Below are positions 39,852-55,038 of a stretch of DNA of 64,000 nt, one piece after another (position 1 is the first letter of the stretch; each line of letters opens with the position of its first letter). The DNA is from Cacajao melanocephalus (taxonomy: Eukaryota; Chordata; Mammalia; Primates; Pitheciidae): contig CAUYLG010075687.1 of assembly GCA_963573385.1 (NCBI GenBank), positions 1 through 64,000 on the forward strand, given 5' to 3'. The notes beneath the pieces were generated by a model that was not told where the DNA came from, made no database searches, and saw only the letters and a list, made by a program, of their open reading frames with translations. The position numbers were made by a program, and so were the translations under genes.

Positions 39852-40595
39852 CCCATTACACTACTTCTAAAGAAAAACAGGTAAGTCCCACTGTCTGTGT
39901 TTTGAAAAGAAGACAGGCGGTGAAAACAGACATAAGGCATTCATGGGATTGAAATGAACTTTCAGGACGGCTCAATGTTCTACACTTGAAATTTTTTTTC
40001 AGATTCATGTGGCCATCTGTATCTGTAATTAGGAGTGAAACCATAAGGGATTTTTCAAGTGAACCTTTCCTAAAGCTACAAACTGTCATGGTACTTAAAG
40101 GAGTGGGTGCCAAATGACTTGTATGTTTCTGGGCAGCCATATCGCAACAAACAGCGTGTGTGGGTGGCCACGTTGCTTATATTTGAGGTAGGCAAGTTAG
40201 TAATATTAGTTACACTTGCATCTCACTAGCACAGAAAGTCCTCATATTACTTCTATGATATCTTTCTCACATCTTTTTGCTATGTCTATCACCAACTGAT
40301 ATGCTATGCCAACTGAATATGTCTGGAGCTGTCAATAATTTTTCTGTATAAACATCCTCTTTGAATCAATCTTTTGCCACCTGAATTGTTCCACTTCGCT
40401 TCTTTTGAGCAGCACTAACTACTTCAAGAGGACAACCACCACTAAAAACATGATATTGAAGTAATCATTCGTTCTGTGCGCACATTTTAATTTCATGCCC
40501 TACAGGGGGGAATCACTATCGGCCTTAAGCAAAAATTGAGTCTTTAATGCTTTATTGTTTTACACAATTTATCTTTCACATAGTCTATTAGCTCT
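39851..40595. other. unassigned sequence
   Basis: No gene or recognised repeat; the minus frame at 39856-40140 has no homology. Confidence 0.4.
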
Positions 40596-40700
40596 TTGTA
40601 AAAAAGAAGAAAGAAAGAAAAGAAAGAAGGAAAATGAGAGAAAGGAAGAGGGAGGGAGGGAGGGAGAACGGATAGACGGAAGGACGGAAGGAAATAGGTA
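40596..40700 (+). repeat. mixed purine low-complexity tract
   Basis: GAAA, GGGA and GGAC-type units, irregular and almost pure purine, over about 105 bases. Confidence 0.9.
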
Positions 40701-42066
40701 GGTACTGGGTATTTAAGGAGCATCCAACCCCCAAATGTGAAGCTACAAATATTTTGCCAAATGTATTTTTGTGAAAACAAACTGAATTTACCAAATGTCT
40801 CCCACTTTGTCTGCATATTCTATAGTTGTCCTGGCACAGTGAGACCTAACAGATTAAGCCAACCCTGTTGCGATTACCAGGAGAGAAGCATTCCATTTTT
40901 TGATATCACAGATTTAAGATGGGTTTTGCAGTATGGCCTATAATGTAAGTCTCAAAAAAAAAAAAAGACAAAAGACATGTGGGGGGGGGTGACAGGCAGT
41001 GGGAAGCAGTGAAGAATAAAAAATACTCTGAGCAGGAGAATGTATGAATGTGTATATATGATCAGAACTGGTCTCAAGTCTGTGATGTGATTTTTGTTTT
41101 CCTTTGACACATGCATTATTTTCTCATTGGCAGGAGCCTCCAGTGAAACGTTGGTCTTTTCCTTTTCCCTGTGTACTTATTAAGGGTCTAAGATCATGAG
41201 TCAATGAGGACAAGCCGCCTTAGTCACTGTAACAGGAGCAGAGCCATACTAAGTCCTGCAATTAGAAGCTCTGATTTAGAAGCTGGAGAAGCAGAGATTG
41301 CTGAGCGATGCTGAAAAGCCACTGCCCAGAAAAATTTGAGAAACTTTTCAAATCATCCACTCATACAACTTTCTAAGGGGAAATTTTTATACATTTTTTA
41401 AAGTATGCATGTAAAGTACTTCTTCCAATAAAGACTTTTTTAAAAAATTATATTTACAGTCCAGACTTTCCTGCCCTCTTGTGGAGAAAATACAGAGCTC
41501 TCGATTCATATAAATAGGATGATGGCTTTTTAAAACTTGAAGATGGCTTTTTCAATGGTACATGTGATTTACTGTCACAGTCAGATCCCCTGACATTCAC
41601 AGAACTTTACTAGATGTTAAATGTTGCACCAAAATAAAATGTAAAATCTGAATGACAAAGTAGAGCTAAATCAGGTATTATACTGTAAGAAACCATCTAA
41701 TTCCAGACAAGATAAAACTCCATTGATTAAGATTTATTTGTTTGTTTGCTGGGAGGCAGGGAAGGGGAGGGAAAGGGAGAGGGAGAGAGCAACTCATTTA
41801 TAATTGTACTTAGATTTCTAAATAAATATATTCAAAATAACTAGCAAAAGAGAGAAGGAGAAAGAGACAGAAGAGTTTTCAAAGTAGCCATCAGAAAGCT
41901 CTGGTCCTGTTTCCATCTTTCCACCTAGAGAATGGACCAGTATCTCTCTCTTGTAGGGGCTGCCATAGCACATTGCCACCTGGGCAGGACCAGCCTGGGA
42001 CAGAGAACACACAAATCCCATCGGCAACTCCTAGGAAATCACAGAATTCCCAAATTGCTGTAGGTT
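40701..42066. other. unassigned sequence
   Basis: No gene. It contains a G run at 40981-40989 and a purine patch at 41753-41790. No long repeat is seen. Confidence 0.45.
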
Positions 42067-42359
42067 GTTTGTCTTGTTTTGTTTTGAGACTGTTGCCCAG
42101 GCTGGAGTACAATGGCACGATCATCACTTACTGTAGCCTCAATATTCTGGCTCAAGCTTATCGTCTTGCCTCAGCCTCCCAAGCAGCTGGGACTACCGGT
42201 ATACGTCACTGGGTCTGGCTATTTTTTTTTTTATGTTTTTGTAGAGATGAGGTCTCGCTTTGTTACCTAGGCTGGTCTCAAACTCCTGGGCTCAAGTGAT
42301 CCTCCTGCCTCAGCCTCCAAAACTGCTGGGATTACAGGCATGAGACACTGTGCATGGCC
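42067..42359 (-). mobile_element. Alu (J-type, antisense)
   Basis: Diverged complete antisense Alu with a GTTTTGTTTT head and J-type motifs. It lies about 220 bases from a sense Alu, forming an inverted pair. Confidence 0.92.
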
Positions 42360-42576
42360 TGCTTTCTTTTTTTAAGTAAATTGGTTTAAGTGGGTTTAAA
42401 TTGACCCACAGGGGAGGCAGGGGACGAGGTCCTCAGCTGCACATTCAATACCTAGTTCCAATCAATGGCCAACTTATGCGTGGTTTAGGCACAGATCTGT
42501 TTTGGCCATCCAACAGAAGATGCTAAATTTCATTGCAATTGTTACATGTTCTGAAGTTATCATATGAAAAGTGCTA

Positions 42577-43921
<1,345 letters not shown>

Positions 43922-43933
43922 AGAGTGGTAATT

Positions 43934-44193
43934 GCACTTTGCAAGGCCAAGGTGAGTGGACTGCTTGAGCCCAGGAGTTCAAGACCAGTCTAGGCAACAT
44001 AGCAAAGCTCTGTCTCCACAAAAAAATACAAAAATTAGCACAGTGCGGTGGCATGTAGTCCCAGCTACTCAGGAGGCTGAGGTGGGAGGATCACCAGCCC
44101 CGATGATCGAGACTGCAGTAAGCCACGATCACACAACTTGTACTCCAGCCTGGGTGACAGACCAAGACCCTGTTTCATAAAAATTAAAAACAG
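43934..44193 (+). mobile_element. 5'-truncated Alu starting at GCACTTTG
   Basis: Begins at the same consensus point as the inner Alu at 11778. AGAGTGGTAATT (43922-43933) and AAAGTGGTAATT (44195-44206) are the target duplication, so this is truncation at insertion. Confidence 0.93.
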
Positions 44194-44387
44194 AAAAGTG
44201 GTAATTTTCCCCCAAAATTGTTTTTTTAAATAAACTTGAAGTCATATTATGGTTTTTTAAAAATAAAGTTTTTCAATATGCCATTTTAAAAAATTGTCAG
44301 CAAACTCATTGTCTGAATCTCCTCAAAATTTATGCTTTGTCCTAATTCAACACCTGTAAAATCACATTAACAATTTCTCAACACTAC

Positions 44388-44620
44388 ATCTTTATTTAAA
44401 CATTTACTGATAACCTAATGTGTGCCTGGTGCTGTGCTGGTATAAGAAATTCAAAAAATAAAATGTAGATCTTCATCCCAAGCAATTTTTAATAAGGAAT
44501 AAGACAAGTACATAAACTACTATAAACAGGGAAAAATATAGTCAATGCTGTCTTAAGGGAGTATGAATACAGTACACAGAAAATCAGAGGAAAGAAGTCA
44601 TTTCAACTAGAAATCAGAGA
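44388..44620 (-). mobile_element. L2 3'-end fragment
   Basis: Antisense L2 tail, with AATGTGTGCCTGGTGCTGTG followed by GACAAGTACATAAACTACTA. Confidence 0.6.
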
Positions 44621-44989
44621 CAGGATTATATGTTCTGGATCTTGAAAATCAGAAAGCATGAATGTTGAAAATCTCACCCAAACCTCATAGCCCAAGAATC
44701 TGTACAAATGAAGAGAAAGCATATTCCAGGTTGAGAGAGAAGCTTTTTATAAAGACAAAAAGGCAAAAAAAAAAAAAAAAAAGCAACGGTTCTATTCACA
44801 GTAAAAGAACACTGCATATAAACCATGAAAGATGGAACCAGAAAGGTAGGCACTGGCCAGTTTTGCAGAAGGTTTTGACTGGCAGATAAACGATCACTAA
44901 GTAATTCTACAGGTCAGAGAAGCCACTCAAGATTTCAAACAGGATTTGGCATGACAGAACATGACCTGTATGTAATTCAGCAAGTGTTC
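44621..44989. other. unassigned sequence with poly-A run
   Basis: An 18-base A run at about 44766-44783 interrupts otherwise unassigned sequence. Confidence 0.4.
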
Positions 44990-44998
44990 TTTAAGTAT

Positions 44999-45125
44999 TT
45001 TTTTTAATAGAGATGGGGTCTCACTGTGTTGCCCAGACTGGTTTCAAATTCCTAAGCTCAAACCATCCTCTTGCCTTGGCCTCCCAAAGTGCTAGGATTA
45101 CAGGTGTGAGCCACTGTGCTTGGCC
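44999..45125 (-). mobile_element. Alu monomer
   Basis: Single antisense Alu arm with a T head and a normal start. CTTTAAGTA flanks both sides (44989-44997 and 45127-45135), so it inserted in this short form. It may be a FLAM-like monomer. Confidence 0.85.
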
Positions 45126-45135
45126 CCTTTAAGTA

Positions 45136-46104
45136 CATTTAACCTGGCAATAATGTGCTTGGGGCAGAGGAAGAAAAAAATGTTTGCAACAGGTGAGTAA
45201 GGGTAACAGAAACAACAATCATCTTCGATAATTACTATCAGTGTCTTAGAACAAAAGCAATAAACAAACTGAATAATCTAGTATCATTTTTTACCAAATA
45301 CCTATCATAGTCTCAGTAGTAAGTATGAATGATGACAGACTTCCAGGAGCATTTAAATAAGAAACTAGCAGGATGCCTCCAGGCTACAGTTTTTCATTGA
45401 AATTCTTAATACCCAGGCTGATTTTCCAACTTAAGTTGCCAAATAAATGGATATAGATATTTAGCACAGTTCAAAATTGAGCCACAGACATCAATTCATG
45501 TACACATTAGTAAACTTTTATTAGTCAACATCGCAGCCCAAACCAACATTTTCATTACTATAACAGCAACTCTTCTAGAAGAATATACATACTGTTTTTG
45601 GGTTGGAAAATCATCCTTTCATGTTCTCTGGCATTCTTCTCTCTACCTAGGATTCAACCCAAAAGATGAAAGTAATCTACTTATTCTTGGTGAGTCTATG
45701 CCCAAGGCCACCCATTCAATTCTTAATTATAACCCCAGATGGTACTATCAAAGTCATTAGACTCATGGGATAGTATCGCTCTACAAACCCACAATTAATT
45801 CTTTACATGTAAATTTGCTGGATTATGTACAGGTAAAATCCCATCACAATGAATTTAATTATAATAAAAAGATGTGAGAAAAGATCTGTGTCTCAAGAGA
45901 GGGATGCCCTACCAGTGCAATGATTTCTACAACTAGGGAATTATTACTAATCTTTGATGTGAAATAATCATTTCTTTTGAAGGAATTCTGTCTCCTTCCA
46001 GAAGGGAGAAGATTTTCTTTTGCTCTTTTATTCTTCATCAAGAAATAATTACCCTTAAAAAAATACATCTCATATGAGATTAAGATGGAATTTTAAATCT
46101 GTTA
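45136..46104. other. unassigned AT-rich sequence
   Basis: No gene or confident repeat. Confidence 0.4.
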
Positions 46105-46610
46105 AAATTAAAAACAGCAATAAGTTACCAGCATTTTCCTATAAAATCTGCAAATATCTATTTTGATGATAATAACCAGCTTTAGAGAGAGTGTGAAAGC
46201 ATGAACTGGAACAATCTTTCTGAAGGGCAATTTAACAATATACATCTACAGTGGTGAAATGTACACACTCCAATTAAGTAACTCCATTTCTAGAAATTCG
46301 TCCTAAGAACAAGAAATAATAGTAGATATATGCAAAAATTTAGCTTTAAGGGTGTTCACCGAAATGCCATTTATAACAATATAAAATGAGAGCTTCCTAA
46401 ATATAAAAATGTCTAATTGTTTAAATGAATCATAATACATCCATATAAAATGAATACTATGTAGTTACTTAAAATTATGCCAAGAACATCATTTAAATTA
46501 CTAAAACAGAGATTACAAAATAGCACACCATGACTCTGCTTTTTAAAAATATACATACTTGAATTTTTCATATAGAATAAAAGACTGAATAAAGTAAACT
46601 AATTTCATAG
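46105..46610 (+). mobile_element. old L1M ORF2 3' fragment
   Basis: Degenerate sense LINE, with TCTGAAGGGCAATTTAACAA, then CCATTTCTAGAAATTCGTCC, then TACATCCATATAAAATGAAT, in ORF2-to-3' order. Many stops. Confidence 0.65.
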
Positions 46611-46715
46611 CTGTAGATGTCCCTGGTCATCAGTTCAGAAGCATTTTTTATTTTCTTTTTTATTTATCCATTATTTCTCAATTTTCTTCAACAAATATTG
46701 ATATAATAAGAAAAA

Positions 46716-47053
<338 letters not shown>

Positions 47054-47202
47054 TCAGCTGTCTTTTTCCTTCCACTCCTCATACATCACTGCCAACCCTG
47101 CTTCAGAAAAACCCAGGTGAACTCTCAGACTAACCACCAAAAAACAAAATTCAAATACTGCACAAACAAAAATGCACCAAAACAGAAACATAATCCACTG
47201 GT

Positions 47203-47508
47203 TTTTGTTTTGTTTTATTTACAGACAAGATCTTATTCTGTTGCCCAGGCTGGAATGCAGTGGTGCAATCCTGTCTCACTGTAGCCTCAAACTCCTGGGC
47301 TCAATCGATCCTCCTGCCTCAGCCTCCTAAGTAGTTAGGACTACAGGTGTGAGCCACCACGCTCAGCTAAATTTTTTTTAATTAAAAAGCTTTCACAGAG
47401 ACGAGTCTTGCTATGTTACCCAGGCTGGTCTTGAACTGTCCTCAAGCGATCCTCCCACCTTGCCTCCCAAAGCACTGACATTACAGTCATGAGCCACCAT
47501 ACCCAGCC
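47203..47508 (-). mobile_element. Alu (J-type, antisense)
   Basis: Full-length, diverged antisense Alu with a GTTTTGTTTTATTT head. Confidence 0.93.
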
Positions 47509-48164
47509 TCAATGTTATTTCTTAATTTCTCCTGCTTGATTTAGAGTACTTGATTTCATTGCTCATTCATCATAGAGTCTATCTTCCCTGTGGTTTCTAT
47601 TGATAAACATTGCACTCCTTTGACATGGATTCTTCATTACAAATTCTAATACAACAAAAATAACGTGGATTATTCATATTTACCACAACAGAAGTCGATT
47701 TTTAACATTATTTGCTTGTCAAATCTGGATATACAGAAGGTCACTGTTTAAGAAAAACTATGGTAATACCTTTGCAAATTTTACCTATCGCATAATGGGA
47801 AATAGCAAAAAATTATTTAAGACTATGAGTTATTCTTTGAGAGCTTTAACCCAAAGAGCTCATCCTAATGATGCCCCTGGTGGCAAGTAACATTTAATTT
47901 TTCTCTGTGTCATTGAAAAAGAATTAGATGTAAAACTCAGGTAAGAGATTAATATTTCACACCCTGAGGCTAAATACTTCAGCATGAATATTCATAAAGC
48001 CTATTCTGAGTGAAATCTCATGTGGGCGTAGATTTTAAATGCTTGAATCTTTTACATAGTTCAGAGACTGGGCATCCCAGAGAGAAAGGCAAGAATTCAG
48101 TCAACTAACAGGCTATTAATGGTAGGTCTGAATATGCTACTATGGCAAAAAGCATTTCACTCAT

Positions 48165-48167
<3 letters not shown>
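47509..48167. other. unassigned sequence
   Basis: No gene or confident repeat. Confidence 0.4.

Positions 48168-48212
<45 letters not shown>
48168..48212. repeat. CA microsatellite
   Basis: About 21 uninterrupted CA units. Confidence 0.96.
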
Positions 48213-48393
48213 CTACAGCCTCCTTCTGAAAGTCCAAACCTTTCTTTCTTCTTGGACTCCTGTAAGTGATGAAGGTAAGTGTTGAAGGTCACTAGGAACA
48301 AAAATCAGGGTTTCTCCTTGGTGCTTCAGATGCCCGACTATGAATGTGTCCTCTCCTAGTTTCCAAGGAGAATTTAAGGTGGGGGGCAAGGTG

Positions 48394-49047
<654 letters not shown>

Positions 49048-49281
49048 TAAGGAGTAGTAGAGAGAAGAAAGGTGGAAAAGAAAATGTAGGCAGGACCATC
49101 TTGGTGCTGGTTGGAGTCACTTCATTGTAGGTCCACCCTCCCATCCCAGGATGACTGTAGGATGCCCCGCTAAGCTAAAAGACTCCAGGTGAACGCCCTG
49201 ATTTATCCTTTCCTGTGATAACACTGCTCTTGGTCCCTTATAGTAATTTCTACCTTAAGAAAAAGAAAAACAAAAGGGAGT

Positions 49282-49645
49282 TGCTATGGTCTGAATGTTT
49301 GAGACCCCTCAGAATTCATATGTTGGAACCTAATTATCAAGGGGATGGTGCTAGGAGGCAGGGCCCTTGGGAGATGATTGAGTCTTGAGGGTAGAACTCT
49401 CAAGAATGGGACTAGTGCCCTTACAGAAGAGATCCCAGAGAACTGCCCCAATCCTTGTGCCACATAAGAACACAACAATAAGACACATCTGTGAACCAGA
49501 AAGCAGGGCCTCACCGGACACTGAATCTGCCAGCAGCTTGATCAGGAACTTGCCAGCCTCTAGAAGTGTAAGAAGTAAAGGTCTGTTGTTCATAAGCCAC
49601 CCAATCTATGGCATTTTGTTATAGCAGCCCAAATGGACTAAGACC
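49282..49645 (+). mobile_element. second MaLR-type LTR
   Basis: Sense LTR from TGCTATGGTCTGAATGTTTG to CAGCCCAAATGGACTAAGAC, with GGGACTAGTGCCCTTACAGA in the middle. It differs too much from the LTR at 48394 to be its partner, and only about 230 bases separate them. Confidence 0.85.
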
Positions 49646-49666
49646 ATTGCTCAAAGAACTCTCTCA

Positions 49667-49962
<296 letters not shown>

Positions 49963-49976
49963 AAAGAACTCTCTTA

Positions 49977-50844
49977 AGCCTTATGGAACAAAGCCTGGCA
50001 TTAGGTAGACATAAGCCAAAGATGGAAAAAAGATATAAAATAATAAGGGCAGAACTAAAGAGATAAATATAAAAATAAACATTAAGAATAAACTGGCTGG
50101 CCAAACAACAACCAAGGTAGCTAGGGAGCCATGATCATAGCCAGTAAATGCCTTCAAGGTATAAACAAAAGAGGAGAAAAGTTTAGTGTAGTATCCTGAG
50201 TGATGAAGTAATAGAACAAAATTTAATCAACGTAAAATGTAGGCCTAGGGTAAACTTCCCAACACATCTAGGATTTTATAGCCTATTCTTCCCATGGGGT
50301 AAGGTATTTTTCCCTCAGAATAACAAAACATGGCAGGACAAATCAGTAGATAATATTCTTTATAAAAGGATCCTGCCTTGACTGTCATATCCAGACTACA
50401 TGGCTAAATAAACACATAAGCCATCTAAAGATTCTTCTCACATCTAAGACCTGAGATGAGTGTTTTCTCAATCCTCACCTCTGCCAACTTAATACTTAAT
50501 ACATAGCTGCTCCTCCATTAATATCTGCATCCTTCTGCCATCTCCACCTTGTAAACTACTCTGTATCACCCTACATGTAAATGTCGAGGGAGGTCAACTT
50601 CAGCAACTGACAAAGGGTCAGAAGGCAGAGCAAATATGCCTCCTCTCAGGAGATCTGCTGGAGCCCTGAGTTCCGTTCTGCTTCCTGCCAATTCTGACGC
50701 TCACCATGGTGCACCTCATGCAGAAAGCAGACAGGCTTGTAGATCTGGTAACACCTAAGGATCTAGATCAGGAGGAATGAGGCCACCAAGAAACACAGGG
50801 AAGCAAATCAAAGTACAGGGCTGGGGTGATATAGAATAACAGGG
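49977..50844. other. unassigned sequence
   Basis: No gene or confident repeat. Confidence 0.4.
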
Positions 50845-51010
50845 CTTACATTCATTCAACAAACATTTGCAGTATAGCTACTACAGGCAGAACTCTGGAG
50901 ATGCAAAAGTGAGTCTTCAGGCATCATGTAGCAAAACAGCCAGGGGACATACAATTAACTACCACATAATGTGATTATGATAGAACAGAGGTAATAGCAC
51001 AAAAGACTAA
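50845..51010 (-). mobile_element. L2 3'-end fragment
   Basis: Antisense L2 tail, with CATTCATTCAACAAACATTT then AACTCTGGAGATGCAAAAGT. Confidence 0.65.
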
Positions 51011-51068
51011 AAGGAAGCTATAACAGACACTATAAGTGCTAAGCAAAGAAACTAATAAAACATCATTC

Positions 51069-51194
51069 AGATGGGCACAGTGGCATAAGCACCTATAGCC
51101 CCAGCTACTCGGGAGGCAGGGGCAGAAGGATCACTTGAGCCTAGGAGTTCAAAGCCAGCCTGCACAACACAGCAAGATCCCCTCTCTTGAAAAA
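51069..51194 (+). mobile_element. free Alu monomer
   Basis: A single 125-base sense arm with a 7SL-like order of motifs (GGGCACAGTGGC, CCCAGCTACTCGGGAGGC, GATCACTTGAGCC) and an A-rich end. FLAM-like. Confidence 0.8.
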
Positions 51195-51199
51195 TTAAA

Positions 51200-52030
51200 A
51201 AATTTATAGATCAGTTTAAATAATTATTGACTTTAAAATGTATAACAATCTAGAACTAAAATACAAGATAATCTCAACATAGAAACTAATGAGATGGAGA
51301 AATGAAGTAAAATATGCTAAGATTATTGTTTCACACATTAATAAATACATAACAAATAATTTAAGGCATTGAAGAAAAATATAAATTTGAAGGTGATTAC
51401 TAAAAGATCACTAAAAAAGTTATACATAATTTCCAAAACATCATGGAAAATAATAGAACAGGAAAGAAAATGGAAGAAAAAAGTTGTAAATTCAATAAAG
51501 GGAAATGGAAAAGGGGAAACAGGCATAGTAAATTGAAAAGATGACAGGCATACGAGTAGATGTGTCTATAATATATATAAATAACTTAAATGCCTGATGT
51601 CAAAAGATAGAAATTCTCAAATAAGGTTACAAATCTACCTACATACGGCTGGTGTGGTGGCTCATGTCTGTAATCCCAAAACTTTGGGAGACTGAGGCGG
51701 GCAGATCACCTGAGTCAGGAGTTTGAGACCAGCCTGGCCAACGTGGTGAAACTCCCTCTCTATGAAAAACACAAAAATTAGCCAGGTGTGATGGCATGCG
51801 CCTGTAGGAGACTGAGGCAGGAGAATCATTTGAACCTGTGAAGCGGAGGTTGCAGTGAGCCAAGACCATGCCACTGCACCACTGCACTCCAGCCTAGGCA
51901 ACAAGAGTCTCAAAAAAAAAAAAAAAAAAACCTATCTAGATGCTATGTAAATGAAACATTCCTATGAAACATACCTAAAATAAATATTCATGGCTAGGTT
52001 GGGAACAAAAGGATGAAGATATTCCAAGTA
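51200..52030 (+). mobile_element. ancient L1 fragment split by an Alu
   Basis: The bases before the Alu (AATAACTTAAATGCC and AAAGATAGAAATTCTC) and after it (TAGATGCTATGTAAATGAAA and GTTGGGAACAAAAGGATGAA) match, in order, an early ORF2 region of old L1 elements. The part left of 51540 is less certain. Confidence 0.55.
51647..51929 (+). mobile_element. Alu inside the old L1
   Basis: Sense Alu with part of the right arm missing (TGTAGGAGACTGAGG joins directly) and CACTGCAC doubled near 51871. It ends in 18 A bases. Confidence 0.93.
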
Positions 52031-52059
52031 ACTGTGGCTTAAACAAAATAGAAGTTTAT

Positions 52060-52170
52060 GTCTTCTTCACATTATTCTGCCTACTCCAGGGCCTTTGTAC
52101 CAGCCCTTAGTTCTGCCTTGAATATTTTTTCCTCCAGATCTTAGTTCAACCAGCACCTCTGGTCATTCAG
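52060..52170 (+). mobile_element. L2 fragment
   Basis: Sense L2-like stretch, with TAGTTCTGCCTTGAATATTT followed by CCTCCAGATCTTAGTTCAAC. Confidence 0.5.
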
Positions 52171-52214
52171 ACCTTGGAAAAAAGCAAAGGGGAGAGGTCA
52201 GGGCTTGGTATGTA

Positions 52215-52897
52215 CAGGTTAGGTATTCCTTATGTGAAATGCTTGAAGTGTTTCAGATTTTGGATTTCTTTTAAATTTTGGAATAATTGCATATACAATA
52301 ATGAGATATCTTGGGGATGGGACCCAAGTGTAAGCACAATATTCATTTGTTTCTTATACACATAGCCTGAAGGTAATTTTATACTTAACAATTTTGTGCA
52401 TGAAACAAAGTTTGTGTACACTGAACTATTGAAGAGCAAAGCTGTCACCATCTTAGCCAAACCAACCATGTGGACAAAATCTGTGGTTAAGCATCACCAT
52501 CACTCCTGACTCTGAATTTATATGTTACTAATAAGCGATCATGAACTGTAAAAAAATACAACATACCATTAATACAGTGAAACATCATGTGTTCAGGGTA
52601 ACGAAACAGCACAGTAGCATCTCCAGAACCTGCCATTAGTGTATCTGGTCTGCACACTTGCCATTTTCTTACCCTTTGTGGGCATGCATGGGAAAGATAC
52701 ATCCCAGATGAAGGGGGCTGGGAAGGTCTTATTTCCCTAGGGACACTGAATAAACGGTATGTGGCATTTCTGTGTTTTGACTGCAACCTGTCATATGAAG
52801 TCAGGTGTGGAATTTTCCACTTGTGACATCAAGTCAGCACTCAAAAAGTTTCTGATGTTGGAGCATTTCAAATTTTAGATTAGGGATGCTCAACCTA
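52215..52897. mobile_element. Tigger-type DNA transposon, both ends present
   Basis: Non-autonomous Tc1/mariner element of the pogo branch, resembling MER44/Tigger7-type sequences. It starts CAGGTTAGGTATTCC and ends with the inverse, GGGATGCTCAACCTA. A TA dinucleotide lies outside each end (52213-52214 and 52898-52899), the target this superfamily duplicates. A core around GAGATATCTTGGGGATGGGA is typical. The frame at 52487-52786 minus has no transposase motifs. Confidence 0.8.
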
Positions 52898-52930
52898 TAT
52901 AACTATTGTCTACATGCTATGTAGTTAAGG

Positions 52931-53000
52931 GAAAGTGTGTGTGTGTTTGTGTCTGTCTGTCTGCATGTGCACATGCATGCGTGTATAGATGTGCACATGT
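52931..53000. repeat. TG/TCTG low-complexity tract
   Basis: TG units, then TCTG units, then alternating GCATGTGCACATGCATGCG. Self-complementary in its second half. Confidence 0.9.
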
Positions 53001-53257
53001 GCACTGTAGGTGTCGGGGTGGAATGGGGAACTAGAGGCAAGAAAGTTTGATAAACTGCAAATAGAAATGTATCTGTAACAGACAAAATGTACTAGAGAGG
53101 GCACCACACCCCTGAGATGCATGATCATAGAAATCTACCAGATAAATTGGATGAAATCAGAGACTAGAATGACTGAAGACGCTCAAAAGGGAAACAGAAA
53201 GGCAAGATTAGTAGACAGGATGGGCTATGGGATACATGACAAGAAGAAAAGAATGAA

Positions 53258-53420
53258 GCCCACTGTGTTCATTCAACAACATTTACCAAGTGCCTACCAA
53301 CCACCCAGTTCAGTGGAGGACTTCCGAAGAACAAGAACCAGACATAGTCACAATGGTCTGGGACTGCAGTGGGGTGAAAGGGAAGATCTTGGAAACAAAA
53401 GTGACGTGGAAGAGTAACAC
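53258..53420 (-). mobile_element. L2 3'-end fragment
   Basis: Antisense L2 start GTTCATTCAACAACATTTAC then AAGTGCCTACC; the remainder is weak. Confidence 0.5.
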
Positions 53421-54856
53421 AACATTAATAAGGGATTTTTACGTTGAAGTGATGCTGCACAGGGATGTAGGAAAACAATGATTCATCTTTGCTTTTCTTT
53501 TTATCTTATTCTTTTAAGCTCAAAACGATACAGCCATATGGTTGACTATATTCATTTCATCTCTGTATTTCTAATGAGCAGAAGCTTGCTACTCTGATCC
53601 AAAGCTAGGGAGACTGAGTGTTCACTATTAGCACATAATTCTAGCATGACATATTTCAATACTGCATTTACAAATTAGGAAAAAAACACTTGAACATATA
53701 TTCCATCTTATGATTCAGATCTTTTGTAAAAGAAAAGCCCACAACACCCATACACTTGCCTATTAAGGTACATTATGTCATGAGAAAAACACATTACAAA
53801 GTACGCGAGCACTTTATTCATCATCTGAGAAAGGGACTTTTGTGAAAAGTCAGTGATAGAGGTTGTGGTCGCTTCCCTTGGTACATGAGCTGACTTCTGC
53901 TGTCTGTTGCACGTATTTGTCGGGTTTCTTAATGTTCCTCTAAATATAGTGTCTTTATTTAGTTTTCCCAAAGGAATACCAGCAATTTGTGGGAGCAGGA
54001 GGAACGTTTTCTGTCAATTCTGCATAATGACCAAAACAGGGTGATTAAATTACTTAATTGAAGCTCTGTAGCTTGTAACTTGATGCATATTAGGGCCTGT
54101 TCATTGTGGAGAGAAAGCAGTGGGTGGGTGTATATGTAGACAGTATCAACAGAGAGCCAAATCATTTTCATCTTTCTGTTTGCTTTATTTTTCTGAAGTT
54201 CATACAATCCATAAGGGATTCCCTCCTCAACTCTGTAATAGCCAAAAGGTGACGGGGTAGGGGAGGGCATAGGTAACTGAAACAGGAGCACATAAAAGCT
54301 TTGCATGTAGATGAAGACTTTTATAAACTCATAACAATTTTTATTAGCCCACAAAATTGCTAGCATCCCTGCCCTCACCTACCGACATCACAGCAAAGCT
54401 GGAGCTAAGGAACACGCAATTGTATTTACAGAGCGTACAGCGCCAATGCATTGGTCAGATTCCCAAATGTGGCTAATTTTGGGGCTCTCCTAAAAGTTTT
54501 CAGCTCCAGAGTCTATGGGTATGTGCTTGTTTGACTGCTGGTGTAGGAAATGTACCAACGCAGTCTAAGGGGTGTGGCTCAAGACCACAGGTTCCAGTCA
54601 CCTATACTCCTCAACAGTCACAATTGCTCTTGGCCAGCGACGAAATTACTGTGCCATTTAGATGACACTGGGGCTGAGTCTCCTAACTCTGGATGCCTCT
54701 CAATCCCCCTTGACACGAGATCAATAATGCTTGCATATTACTGAATGCATCTTGAGAAGAATCAAGCCAAGAGTAGAACTAGCAAAACTTAGGATATTTA
54801 AGAATACAGTAGAAGTCCTATTATCTGATTCAAAGCTGATGTTTGACAGGTTGACT
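53421..54856. other. unassigned sequence
   Basis: About 1.4 kb without a gene or recognised repeat. The 139-codon minus frame at 53959-54378 has no homology I can name. Confidence 0.45.
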
Positions 54857-55038
54857 AAACATATATATACATATATATATGTATATATATAAACACATAT
54901 ATACACATATATATACATATGTGTATATATATGTGTATATATATACACATATATATAAACATATATATACATATATATGTGTATATATGTGTGTATATAT
55001 ATACACATATATATACACATATATATACATATATATGT
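54857..55038. repeat. TATA/CATA compound microsatellite
   Basis: About 180 bases of ACATATATAT-type units with many local palindromes. Tyrosine/isoleucine-rich open frames across it are artefacts. Confidence 0.97.
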
